NCBI RefSeq assembly: GCF_030813595.1
Contig: NZ_JAUSUH010000013.1
Span: 62,001-126,000 of the forward strand
From: Ancylobacter vacuolatus
GTDB lineage: Bacteria > Pseudomonadota > Alphaproteobacteria > Rhizobiales > Xanthobacteraceae
Length of the DNA stretch: 64,000 bases
Direction of reading: 5' to 3'
In this document: in pieces, positions 1 through 7,687 of the stretch
How positions within the stretch are numbered: position 1 is the stretch's first letter
Layout: each line of letters begins with the position of its first letter
Notes under the pieces: model-generated
The model's input: the letters and a program-made list of their open reading frames with translations, nothing else
What the model was told of the DNA's origin: nothing
Databases searched by the model: none
Translations under genes and position numbers: made by a program

Positions 1-270
1 CGCCATGGCCGGTTCCGACATGCGCCCCGGGAGGGGAGCGTTGATCAACCCTGCGGAAATGCCCCCCACATCAAGCGCGGCCACCATCAGTCGCGCCGCT
101 TCTCCAAGCCCGATTTCGGAGAGGAGATATCCCACAATGTCGAGCCCGGGCGTTTGATTCCGGCGACTGAGGCCGCGAAGCCAGCAAGGCTTTGCCAGAG
201 CGGGCGGACAGTTCACCCGCGCGCAGCGCAGCGACCTCCATCCACTCATCAACTTGTTTGAGGACCTCAT
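1..270 (-). CDS. Glycosyltransferase, N-terminal part (runs off left edge)
   Basis: Reading the minus strand from an ATG at 270 (in-frame alternative ATG at 249) gives an open frame that reaches base 1 without a stop, so only the first ~90 residues are present. After a variable leader comes a stretch reading GLDIVGYLLSEIGLGEAARL, followed by VAALDVGGISAGLINAPLPG. The pattern (G-x-x-x-G-Y-L-x-x-E-x-G-x-G-E-A-A-R, then a helix and a strand) is typical of the start of GT4-like glycosyltransferases for surface polysaccharides. An in-frame TGA lies upstream of the ATG. No strong ribosome site is visible. What I see is the motif and open frame; the enzyme class is inferred; acceptor and sugar are unknown. 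It could also be a decayed fragment, given its neighbours. Confidence 0.6.
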   Translation of the reverse strand, partial: MRSSNKLMSGWRSLRCARVNCPPALAKPCWLRGLSRRNQTPGLDIVGYLLSEIGLGEAARLMVAALDVGGISAGLINAPLPGRMSEPAMA

Positions 271-879
271 CGCTTCGCCGACATCCTCAACGAGCCGAAC
301 TCTCGGGCCGCACTTCGGTCAATTCTACAGCGCGAATAAAGATGCTGCTGAGATCAGAAGCGAATTTGACGGCCAGCCGCGCGGAATATCTCTTCAAGAC
401 GCCGCCATTCTAGCTTTGACTGCGCCGGTAAGCGGCCAAACATTAGTGCGGCGGGATGAGTGCTTCAATCCCCCATGGCGGGCGTCCGCCTTCGCGCCGC
501 GACGGCCGCGCCTCGTGTCGGCGACCGGTTTATGGTGAAGGTCCGATCGTTGAACGAGATGGCCAATCCGGGCTGGGCGCTTTCCCCCCTTCGCTGAGGG
601 GCAATGTGGGCCGCCCTGATCGGCGTGCGGCAGTCGATGGGAATGGAGATCTTTGAGTGCGCCCCGGCGGCGCAGGGGGGGGGGCGCGCAGAGTCGGCCG
701 GCGGGGCGAGGCGTCGCGGTCAGTCACAATCATTGGTGCGAGCGGTGGCGGCCGCTGGTGCGGGCAGAACCGGCGGCTGAGGGACCCGCCCACATCTCAA
801 TATCGCCAGCCAGGGCGGACTGACCGTGGTGGTCTCGGCGGCTGCCGTCTCGGGCGGGGCAAGCGCGTACAGCCGTTTA
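271..879. other. Region without recognisable gene
   Basis: About 600 bases between the partial glycosyltransferase and the IS3 remnant. Open frames exist on both strands but are rich in Arg/Pro/Ala in every frame, match no family I recognise and lack credible ribosome sites. The part near 700-880 may be the eroded 3' end of the adjacent insertion sequence; no terminal inverted repeat could be identified. Confidence 0.4.
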
Positions 880-1451
880 CGGTGCGGCGATTTCCTCATC
901 GCCTCCACGGCCGTTGGAGCTTTCCACAAAGCCGCGTTGCATCGGCGCGCCCGGTGAGATGACGCCCCTCAACAGGGTGTCGCGGCGCCAGGCGCGCATG
1001 GCGTTGCCGTTGTATTCCGTGCATAGACCGGACACGATCCCCCCCATTCGCCCGTGTCGCTCGCTGATCGCCGTCCGGTGGCCGGCACGAGTGGTGGCGG
1101 ACGGTCTTCCGATCGGCGGTGACGATCTGGCAGCCTCGTCGCTCCGTCAGGTCCATGACGGCCCGCAAACGCGCGACCCGCGCGCCTGGCGGAGGGAGGG
1201 GGCGGCCATTTCGCAAGGGCTGCACGAAGCGCCGCCTCTGCTCGGCCAAGTGCTTCCTCAACCTTGCGCTCTCGTCGCCGAGCGCCTTCCGCCGGCTGGC
1301 CTCGGACACGTCCATCCGCCGAATTCGGCCGTCCAGTTGTCGATTGCGCGCCTCCCAGAGCCCATGCCTGTGCGCAAGATCGGCTCTCGTCGCGCTGGCC
1401 TGATGCTCCTGCAAGACCGCGATGATTTTCGGTGAAGCTCGCGCTCTTCAT
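880..1451 (-). pseudogene. IS3-family transposase remnant (OrfA/OrfB, frameshifted, internally deleted)
   Basis: The minus strand holds pieces of an IS3-type transposase in shifting frames. An OrfA-like start lies at 1451 (MKSASFTE). After a frame change come IIAVLQEHQASATRADLAH and MDVSEASRRKALGDESARLR, typical of the OrfA helix-turn-helix and leucine zipper. Then comes the OrfB start MDLTERRGCQIVTADRK followed by SCRPPDGD. In another frame are IVSGLCTEYNGNAMRAW and SPGAPMQRGFVESSNGR, which correspond to the integrase blocks normally reading VSDNGTEFTSNAM and APGKPMQNGFVESFNGR. The second catalytic Asp of the DDE triad is gone (SDN became SGL), and roughly 120 residues of integrase core between the SCRP and VSG blocks are missing. 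It cannot be active. Exact ends are uncertain. Confidence 0.75.
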
Positions 1452-1569
1452 CGGTCCGTCTTCGTCTGGGGCGGACGCTGGCACCGCTCGAAGGAAAAAC
1501 TCAGTGGCGGTGAGCACGCCGGCGCGTCGCCGGTTCCCCCGCCGAGATCGGGACGGGTGCGGAGCGCGC

Positions 1570-2199
1570 TCAGCGATGAAGGCAACCGCGCGCCATCAGC
1601 CGGGCGGCGGATGCGAGGCTGTCGGCGTCATCCTCCAGCCGCCGCGTCAGCAGGCGCGCCCAGACATAGCCGCTGACCAGATCGAGGCCGGCGGCCAGAG
1701 CGAAATCCGGCGCCAGTTCCCCGCGCCGCGCGGCGCGATTGAACAGGTCGGCCAGGGAAAAGCTGCGCTCAGCGACGAAGGCCCGGAGCATGTCCAGCGC
1801 CGCCGGGTCGTGCTGGGCTTCCACCAGCAGGGCGGTGAACGCTTCGCCAGCTGGCGTGTCTCGCCAGAATGCGAGCAGGCGACCCAGCGCGGCGACGAGA
1901 TCGCCTTGCAGCGAGCCGGTGTTGGTGCCGGACAGGTCGAGCGGCTGCCGGGCATAGATCTCGATCAGCAGGGCCGGTTTGCCGCTCCACCAGCGGTAAA
2001 TGGTCGGCTTGCCGGCGCCCGCGCGCCGCGCCACCTGCTCGATGGTGAATCCGGCATAGCCCGCCTCGCCAAGCACCGCCTCCGCCGCCTCCAGAATGGC
2101 CTCGGCCGCCGCCTTGCTGCGGCGTGGGCCGGCCGAACTCCGGCGGCCGCGGGGGCCACCGTCATGAAAAGGCCTTTGCCGAATGGTTCCGTTAACCAT
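1570..2199 (-). CDS. TetR/AcrR-family transcriptional regulator
   Basis: Protein of 209 residues. The N-terminal third carries the TetR helix-turn-helix: a helix from about residue 29 (KAAAEAILEAAEAVLGEAG), then FTIEQVARRAGAGKPTIYRW with the usual GxxKxTIYxWW recognition helix, near residues 52-72. The rest is an all-helical ligand-binding and dimerisation domain of the normal size for TetR repressors. The ATG at 2199 is preceded by AAGGAAG, a good ribosome site. Upstream, 120-140 bases away, is an imperfect palindrome lying between plausible -35 and -10 elements pointing away from tetR (see 2320-2348), the usual place for a TetR operator. The effector and target are unknown. The gene sits in the decayed region next to an IS3 remnant and may have lost its divergent target. 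Confidence 0.9.
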   Translation of the reverse strand: MVNGTIRQRPFHDGGPRGRRSSAGPRRSKAAAEAILEAAEAVLGEAGYAGFTIEQVARRAGAGKPTIYRWWSGKPALLIEIYARQPLDLSGTNTGSLQGDLVAALGRLLAFWRDTPAGEAFTALLVEAQHDPAALDMLRAFVAERSFSLADLFNRAARRGELAPDFALAAGLDLVSGYVWARLLTRRLEDDADSLASAARLMARGCLHR

Positions 2200-2319
2200 C
2201 TTCCTTAACCACGCTGGTGGATGTAGAGACGATCATGGCGTCGTTCCAGGTGCCTGCCCCGAGACCGCCGCGCAACGCCCTTCCCGCGCAAATCCAAATG
2301 AAACGAAACGTTCTGACTC

Positions 2320-2348
2320 TTGAAACGGTACGTTCCGTATCGATTATA
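2320..2348 (+). promoter_or_regulatory. Putative TetR-controlled promoter with operator palindrome
   Basis: TTGAAA at 2320-2325 and ATTATA at 2343-2348 are separated by 17 bases, a near-consensus sigma-70 spacing, in one of the few AT-rich spots of the region. Between them, 2325-2338 reads ACGGTACGTTCCGT, whose reverse complement matches at 12 of 14 positions. A repressor bound there would cover the spacer. The promoter points away from tetR. I infer it is the divergent target promoter of the neighbouring TetR protein; no convincing gene follows it. Confidence 0.45.
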
Positions 2349-2638
2349 AAGTAGCGCAACTTCTACATTTTTTCAAATCAGCCGGCTAAGCCTTGCCGGG
2401 ACCTCATCGGCCGGGGGGCACCCTATCGCCAAGCCCGTGCGGCCCGATCAGGCTCCTCAGAGCTGGCGATGAGGCGAACGAATCAGCCGCAGGATTGACA
2501 TCTCTTTCTCACCCTATCCGCCGCAAAGGTAAAGGCTGTCGGCGGATCCGGCGCCGATGGGCGGTGTGGTGCGGGGTCGACGATCCTGGGCTGTCGGCGG
2601 ACGGATGCGCCCGTTCGCGTCAGGTCGGCCAAGCGCGC

Positions 2639-3029
2639 TCAGACGCGGCCATGCGGGCCAAGCGGGCCGGGTGGCCAAACGGAGCCATCAAGTGTGTTCC
2701 CGACCGGCCGAGCATGTGCGGCCCTGCGGAACCGGCGGGGCTGGACCCCGCCCCATGAGTCCCATGTCGAAGCCCGATCAGGGCCGGCCATGCAGATGAG
2801 CTATGGTTATGGGGACCGCTCGCATCATGTGGCGCGCGAGGAGGGGGGCGGGCCCTGGGGCCGAATGGTTACACCCGGCCGTTAGGTCACGTTTCCCGAG
2901 CGCGGCCCGGAGCGGTCATGCGGGTCTGACGCGGCTGCGCGGGTCGGTCCGGCGCGCTGCGGCGGCACAGGCGCGACCGGCCGGGCGCTTGCGGTAGGCG
3001 CGGCCATACCGTTTGCCTGCCGCAGCGGA
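2639..3029. repeat. Tandem repeat unit, copy 1 (391 bp)
   Basis: First copy of a ~390-base unit repeated directly. It begins TCAGACGCGGCCATG and ends GCCTGCCGCAGCGGA. By eye it agrees with copy 2 except for roughly 15-20 substitutions and small gaps; the last ~110 bases are identical. Near the end the segments GCGGTAGGC and GCCTGCCGC can pair into a hairpin (one G-T wobble). No credible coding frame was found inside. Confidence 0.9.
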
Positions 3030-3417
3030 TCAGACGCGGCCATGCAGGCCAAGCGGGCCGGGTGGCCAAACGCAGCCGTCGAATGTGTTCCCGACCGGCC
3101 GAGCATGTGCGGTCCTGCGGAACCGGCGGGGCTGGACTCCGCCCCATGGGTCCCATGTCGAAGCCCGATCAGGGCCGGTCATGCAGATGAGCTATGGTTA
3201 TGGGGACCGCTCGCACCATGTGGCGCGCGAGGAGGGGCGGGCCCTGGGGCCGAATGGTTACACCCGGCCGTTGGGTGACGTTTCCCGAGCCGGCCCGGCA
3301 CGGTCATGCGGGTCTGACGCGGCTGCGCGGGTCGGTCCGGCGCGCTGCGGCGGCACAGGCGCGACCGGCCGGGCGCTTGCGGTAGGCGCGGCCATACCGT
3401 TTGCCTGCCGCAGCGGA
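3030..3417. repeat. Tandem repeat unit, copy 2 (388 bp)
   Basis: Second copy, immediately abutting the first. Relative to copy 1 it lacks two Gs in the G-run near 3234 and one base near 3293, giving a net difference of three bases. A third copy starts at 3418 (TCAGACGCGG) but diverges after about 20 bases. The sharp junctions indicate a duplication rather than a long-standing repeat family. Confidence 0.9.
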
Positions 3418-3700
3418 TCAGACGCGGCGATGTGGGCCGTTTGTAACCGCGCGCCGCGCGAAGGGGGGCAGGTCCGGCCCTGCAGGTCCGGTTGCCGATG
3501 CCGGTGCGGCGAGGCCAAAAGCGTCCGGGCAGCTGCTTCGTCGGGGGGCTGCCACGGCGAGACCGCGCCAGCTCGGCTGGCCTGTCCGCGCGGCCAGTGT
3601 GAAATAGGCGCGCGTACGGCCTTCGGCGCGCCATCGTCTTGCGGATGTTGCGCATCTCGGGCACATCGGTCCGGCCCTTTCCCGCGATCGAGTTCCCCCG
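3418..3700. other. argJ upstream region
   Basis: About 280 bases between the tandem repeat and argJ. The first ~20 bases restart the repeat unit. The remainder is GC-rich and must hold the argJ promoter and ribosome site, but no clear -35/-10 pair is visible. No gene is supported here. Confidence 0.4.
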
Positions 3701-4939
3701 ATGGCCCACGCTTCTCCCGTCTCCCCGCTCGCCCCCAAGACCACGCCCGAGGTCGGCCCCGTGGCCGGGGTGCGCTTCGCCACCGCCGAGGCGGGCATCC
3801 GCTATAAGGGCCGCACCGATGTGCTGCTGCTGACGCTCGATGCCGGCACCAGCGTCGCCGGGGTGTTCACCCGTTCCAAATGTCCCTCGGCGCCGGTCGA
3901 GTGGTGCCGCGCCAATCTGCCGAACGGCACGGCGCGGGCGCTGGTGGTGAATTCCGGCAATGCCAACGCCTTCACCGGCGCCAAGGGCCGGGAATCGACC
4001 GCGCTCACCGCCAAGATCGCCGCCAAGGCGCTCGGCTGCCGGGAAGAGGAGATCTACCTCGCCTCGACAGGCGTCATCGGCGAGCCGCTGGACGCCACCA
4101 AGTTTGAGGGCGTGCTGGCGGAGACCGCAACGCGTCTGGCGCCGCTGCCCTGGATCGAGCCGGCCAAGGCGATCATGACCACCGACACCTTCCCCAAGCT
4201 TGCCACCGCAAAGGTGAAGATCGACGGGGTGGAGGTGACGATCGCCGGCATCGCCAAGGGCGCCGGCATGATCGCGCCTGATATGGCGACCATGCTCTCC
4301 TTCGTCTTCACCGATGCGGCCATCGAGGCCCCGGCGCTGCAGGCCCTGCTCTCCAAGGGCGTGACCGACAGCTTCAACGCCGTCACCATTGACGGCGACA
4401 CCTCGACCTCCGACACGCTGATGCTGTTCGCCACCGGCGCCTCCGGCGCGCCGCGCATCGATGATGCCAAGGACCCGCGCCTTGGCCGTTTCCGTAAGGC
4501 GCTGACCGGCGTGCTGGCGGACCTTGCCGAGCAGGTGGCGCGCGATGGCGAAGGCGCCCGCAAGCTGGTGAAGATCCATGTCACCGGCGCGACCTCGAAG
4601 CGCTCCGCCCGGCGCATCGCCATGTCGATCGCCAATTCGCCGCTGGTGAAGACGGCGGTAGCTGGCGAGGACGCCAATTGGGGCCGTATCGTCATGGCCG
4701 TGGGCAAGGCGGGCGAGCCGGCCGAGCGCGACCGTCTCTCCATCTCGTTCGGCGCCATCCGCGTGGCGCATGAAGGTGCGCGCGACCCCGCCTATGACGA
4801 GGGCGAAGTCTCCGCCTACATGAAGAACGATGTGATCGACATCACCGTCGATCTCGGCCTCGGGCGCGGTGCGGACCGGGTGATGACCTGCGACCTCACT
4901 AAGGAATATGTCGCCATCAATGGCGATTACCGTTCCTGA
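3701..4939 (+). CDS. argJ: Bifunctional glutamate N-acetyltransferase / amino-acid N-acetyltransferase (ornithine acetyltransferase)
   Basis: ArgJ transfers acetyl from N-acetylornithine to glutamate (arginine cyclic pathway). The 412-residue length is normal. It is made as a precursor that cleaves itself before a threonine: the segment [14 protein letters not shown] near residues 187-200 is the cleavage site (usual form KGSGMI.P.MATML), with the Thr of MATML as new N-terminal nucleophile. Other family blocks are present: [12 protein letters not shown] near residue 86 (substrate/oxyanion region), [11 protein letters not shown] near 230, and GEDANWGRI near 325. In many Rhizobiales argJ follows a parvulin gene; here the upstream side is a tandem repeat and mobile-element debris, so the neighbourhood has been rearranged. 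mutT follows 170 bases downstream on the same strand, as in related genomes. Confidence 0.97.
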   Translation: MAHASPVSPLAPKTTPEVGPVAGVRFATAEAGIRYKGRTDVLLLTLDAGTSVAGVFTRSKCPSAPVEWCRANLPNGTARALVVNSGNANAFTGAKGRESTALTAKIAAKALGCREEEIYLASTGVIGEPLDATKFEGVLAETATRLAPLPWIEPAKAIMTTDTFPKLATAKVKIDGVEVTIAGIAKGAGMIAPDMATMLSFVFTDAAIEAPALQALLSKGVTDSFNAVTIDGDTSTSDTLMLFATGASGAPRIDDAKDPRLGRFRKALTGVLADLAEQVARDGEGARKLVKIHVTGATSKRSARRIAMSIANSPLVKTAVAGEDANWGRIVMAVGKAGEPAERDRLSISFGAIRVAHEGARDPAYDEGEVSAYMKNDVIDITVDLGLGRGADRVMTCDLTKEYVAINGDYRS

Positions 4940-4986
4940 GAGCGGACCGGACATCGCCGGCCGAGACGTGACGGGTTAGAAAGCTC

Positions 4987-5078
4987 CGTCATCCCCGGGC
5001 TCGTCCCGGGGATCCACGCCTTTTTCAGGGCGTTGGCCACGGCGAAGGTGAGGGTGTGTTGGCCCGGCCATGATGCGT
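4987..5078. repeat. Composite palindromic intergenic repeat (type B)
   Basis: Lies between argJ and mutT. The left half is CGTCATCCCCGGGCTCGTCC then CGGGGATCCACGCC, with a CCCCGGG/CCCGGGG stem; the right half ends GGCCCGGCCATGATG. A similar arrangement occurs at 26786-26872. Such REP-like elements are common between genes in Rhizobiales. Confidence 0.65.
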
Positions 5079-5112
5079 TTCGGGCCTGAAGTCGGATTCT
5101 GCGGAGCTGCTC

Positions 5113-5523
5113 ATGAAACTCATCCTCGTCGCCGCCGCCGCCCTTGTCGATGCAGATGGCCGCGTGCTGCTGACCGAGCGGCCGGCGGGCAAGTCGCTGG
5201 CCGGGCTGTGGGAGTTTCCCGGCGGCAAGGTGGAGCCAGGCGAGCGGCCGGAGGAGTGCCTCATCCGCGAGCTGGAGGAGGAACTGGGTATCACGGTCAG
5301 GGAGCCGTGCCTGGCGCCGCTCTCCTTCGCCTCCCATACCTATGAAAACTTCCAGCTGCTGATGCCGCTGTGGATCTGCCGGCGCTGGGAGGGGCAGGCG
5401 CAAGGCCGCGAGGGTCAGCGCCTCGCCTGGGTGAAGCCGGGCGCGCTGCGCGACTACCCGATGCCGCCGGCCGACGCGCCGCTGATCCCGGTGCTGCTCG
5501 ACCTGCTGGGGCCGGGGCGCTAG
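5113..5523 (+). CDS. mutT: (Deoxy)nucleoside triphosphate pyrophosphohydrolase, MutT/Nudix
   Basis: Small Nudix hydrolase of 136 residues, in the MutT size range (about 130). The Nudix box GX5EX7REUXEEXGU is complete: it starts GGKVEPGERPEE at residue 37 and continues LIRELEEELGI. The Glu residues of REL-EE-L bind the divalent metals. LWEFPGGK ahead of the box and a late WVKPGALRDYPMPPAD segment are typical of MutT, which removes 8-oxo-dGTP so that it is not misincorporated during replication. The ATG at 5113 is preceded by GGAG. The location right after argJ is conserved in alphaproteobacteria. Exact substrate is inferred from family. Confidence 0.92.
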   Translation: MKLILVAAAALVDADGRVLLTERPAGKSLAGLWEFPGGKVEPGERPEECLIRELEEELGITVREPCLAPLSFASHTYENFQLLMPLWICRRWEGQAQGREGQRLAWVKPGALRDYPMPPADAPLIPVLLDLLGPGR

Positions 5524-5539
5524 CGCGGGCCGGGCCTCT

Positions 5540-6439
5540 TTACCCCTCGCCCGGCAGCCGGCCCTCCGGCACGTTCAGCGCGTCGGCGAGGCGGGTCTTG
5601 GCGGAGCCGGGGCGCAGCGGCTTCTGCTGGCTTTCATGCGGCGCCCAGCCGGAAATCCAGACGATTTCGAAGGTGGCGCGCAGGCGCCCGTCCGGGTCGG
5701 CGAAGCGCTCGGCATAGACCTCGAACAGCCGCGCCAGTGTTTTCTTCAGCAGGGGCGCCCGCCGCCGGTCGGTGAGCGGGTTGGCCGCGCCCATGCGGCG
5801 CAGATCGTGCAGCAGCGCCAGCGGGTCGCCATAGCGCACCACCACGCGGTCGACATCGGTGACGGGGAGGGCAAGGCCCGCCCGTTGCAGCAGCCCGCCA
5901 AGGTCGCGCAGATCGACAAAGGGCGCCACGCGCGGCGAGATGCCGCCCAGAGTGTCGCTCTCGGCGATGGCGAAGGCCTCGCGCAGCTCGGAAAGCGTGC
6001 CGCCGCCGAGGAAGCCGGCCAGCAGCAGCCCGTCAGGCTTCAGCGCGCGGCGGATCTGCGCCAGCACGCCGGGCAGGTCGTTGACGCTCTGCAGGGCGAG
6101 GGCGGAGACGACGAGATCGAGCGAGGCGGGCGCGAAGGGCAGAATCTCCGGGTCGGTGACGACGTCGACATCTCCCCGTTCAGCCGGGCCGAAGGCGACA
6201 TAGCGCTCCACCATGCCGGTGCCGGACAGCGCTTCGCGCAGCACCGGCGTTGGCGTGCCGAGATCGCCCGCCGTGCCAAAAACACGCTTCACGGCGGTGA
6301 GACGGTCGACGAGGTCTTCCGCCACGCGGTCGAGCAGGAAGGTTTCCGGGCCGAGCGCGCGCGCCCGCTGGCGGCGCTGCGCCAGCGCCTGGGGGTCGAA
6401 CACGTTCATTGGCGAGGTGGGCGTCGGGGAAGCGGACAT
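5540..6439 (-). CDS. SAM-dependent methyltransferase / hydroxylase-like, NDUFAF5 (BioC-like) family
   Basis: Protein of 299 residues that opens with FDPQALAQRRQRARALGPET and FLLDRVAEDLVDRL, a signature of the alphaproteobacterial relatives of NDUFAF5, a mitochondrial complex I assembly factor. The class I methyltransferase fold follows, with a degenerate SAM-binding strand (VFGTAGDLGTPTP) and the block LPFAPASLDLVVSALALQSVND. Next come a KPDGLLLAGFLGGGTLSEL segment and a C-terminal YAERFADPDGRLRATFEIVW. It points away from comF, with the two starts 86 bases apart, an arrangement seen in many Rhizobiales. Methyl acceptor unknown; the NDUFAF5 homologue is reported to hydroxylate rather than methylate, so activity should not be assumed. 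Confidence 0.85.
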   Translation of the reverse strand: MSASPTPTSPMNVFDPQALAQRRQRARALGPETFLLDRVAEDLVDRLTAVKRVFGTAGDLGTPTPVLREALSGTGMVERYVAFGPAERGDVDVVTDPEILPFAPASLDLVVSALALQSVNDLPGVLAQIRRALKPDGLLLAGFLGGGTLSELREAFAIAESDTLGGISPRVAPFVDLRDLGGLLQRAGLALPVTDVDRVVVRYGDPLALLHDLRRMGAANPLTDRRRAPLLKKTLARLFEVYAERFADPDGRLRATFEIVWISGWAPHESQQKPLRPGSAKTRLADALNVPEGRLPGEG

Positions 6440-6524
6440 AGGGGGGGCTCCTCGGCGAGAGGCATAGAGCCGGGGCGGCGACAGGTCAAAGGCGCGTCGG
6501 CGCGCGCCGTGCTAGTCTGGCGGC

Positions 6525-7367
6525 ATGGACCCGTTCCTGGAGCCGATGCGCGAGAATGCCCGCGAGGCGCAGGCGCCGCCCGCCACCCGGGCCGCGCCAT
6601 CGTTCGGCTTTGGGCTCGGCTTAGGGCGCCGGCTATGGCGCGGGCTGGTGGATGTCGCGCTGCCGCCGGCCTGCATGGCCTGCCGGGCGGCGGTGGACGA
6701 GCCGGGCTGCCTGTGCGGCGGCTGCTGGAGCCGCCTCTCCTTCATCGCGCCGCCCTTTTGCGACCGGCTGGGAACGCCGCTGCCTTATGGGTTCGGCGAA
6801 GGGCGGCTGATTTCGCTCGCCGCGCGCGAGGCGCCGCCGGCCTATGGAAGGGCGCGGGCGGTGGCGGAATTCGGCGATGTCGCGCGGGACCTGATCCACG
6901 CGCTCAAATATGCCGACCGGCTCGACATCGCCCCGCCGATGGGGCGGATGATGGCTCGTGCCGGGGCGGACATCCTTTCCGACGCCCAGGCGCTGGTGCC
7001 GGTGCCGCTGCACAGGCTGCGGCTCTGGCGGCGGCGGTTCAACCAGTCGGCGGCGCTGGCCGGGGTCATTGGCGGCGAGGCCGGCCTGCCGGTGCGGGCC
7101 GGCTGGCTGGAGCGCCAGCGCGCGACCGTGCCGCAAGTGGGGCTCGACCGGGCGGCGCGGGCGCGCAATGTGCAGGGCGCCTTCGCGGTGCCTGAGATGG
7201 CTAAGGGGGAACTGCGCGGCCGGCGCCTTGTTCTGGTCGATGATGTGCTTACGACAGGGGCGACGATCGACGCCTGCGTCAAGGCGCTGCTGCGCGCGGG
7301 GGCGGGACGGGTGGACGTTCTGGTGTTCGCCCGGGTTGCTGACGCGGTGGACACGCCCCTATCATAA
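6525..7367 (+). CDS. comF: ComF family double zinc ribbon / phosphoribosyltransferase-like protein
   Basis: Protein of 280 residues. An N-terminal zinc-ribbon-like part has Cys pairs (PPACMACRAAV and GCLCGGCW, residues about 48-70, plus a later FCDRLG). A type I phosphoribosyltransferase fold follows, with the PRPP loop LVLVDDVLTTGAT near residue 238 and LVPVPLHRLRLWRRRFNQ, which is characteristic of ComF. ComF proteins are linked to DNA uptake in competent bacteria; in alphaproteobacteria the gene is widespread without known natural competence and its role is unclear. grxC follows 48 bases downstream in the same direction, so comF-grxC-nitrilase-DUF1178 probably form one transcription unit. 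Confidence 0.92.
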   Translation: MDPFLEPMRENAREAQAPPATRAAPSFGFGLGLGRRLWRGLVDVALPPACMACRAAVDEPGCLCGGCWSRLSFIAPPFCDRLGTPLPYGFGEGRLISLAAREAPPAYGRARAVAEFGDVARDLIHALKYADRLDIAPPMGRMMARAGADILSDAQALVPVPLHRLRLWRRRFNQSAALAGVIGGEAGLPVRAGWLERQRATVPQVGLDRAARARNVQGAFAVPEMAKGELRGRRLVLVDDVLTTGATIDACVKALLRAGAGRVDVLVFARVADAVDTPLS

Positions 7368-7415
7368 GGCACCAGGATGCCGGTCGCAGCGGCGGCCGAT
7401 GGTTAGGACGATTAG

Positions 7416-7673
7416 ATGGCGAAGATCGAGATTTACACCACGTCGACCTGCCCCTATTGCCATGCAGCCAAGAAGCTGCTCGGGCGCAAGGGCGTCGATT
7501 TCTCTGAGGTCAACGTGACCGGCGATCCGGTGGCGCGCTCCTCGATGTCGAGCCGGGCCAATGGGCGCACCAGCGTGCCGCAGATCTTCATCGACGGGCG
7601 CCATGTCGGCGGCTGCGACGACCTCTACGCGCTTGAGGAAGCCGGCGAGCTGGACGCGCTTCTGGCCAGCTGA
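7416..7673 (+). CDS. grxC: Glutaredoxin 3
   Basis: Glutaredoxin of 85 residues, the usual length for GrxC. The active-site CPYC is at residues 11-14 (STCPYCHAAK). The cis-proline is in RTSVPQIFIDG and the glutathione-binding GGCDDLYAL lies near residue 65. It reduces protein disulfides and glutathione mixed disulfides in the cytoplasm. It sits between comF and the nitrilase-like gene, an order conserved in Rhizobiales; the amidase starts only 14 bases after its stop, supporting co-transcription. Confidence 0.97.
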   Translation: MAKIEIYTTSTCPYCHAAKKLLGRKGVDFSEVNVTGDPVARSSMSSRANGRTSVPQIFIDGRHVGGCDDLYALEEAGELDALLAS

Positions 7674-7687
7674 ACGAGAGTGAAACC

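Noticed and set aside
2393-2758. Plus-strand frame after the putative TetR-controlled promoter (121 codons)
   Set aside because: Arg/Pro/Gly-rich, crosses into the tandem repeat, no ribosome site and no recognisable domain.
3179-4954. Long minus-strand open frame of 591 codons covering argJ and the repeat
   Set aside because: It is antisense to the well-supported argJ; its product is His/Gly/Arg-rich in the manner of high-GC shadow frames and matches no family.
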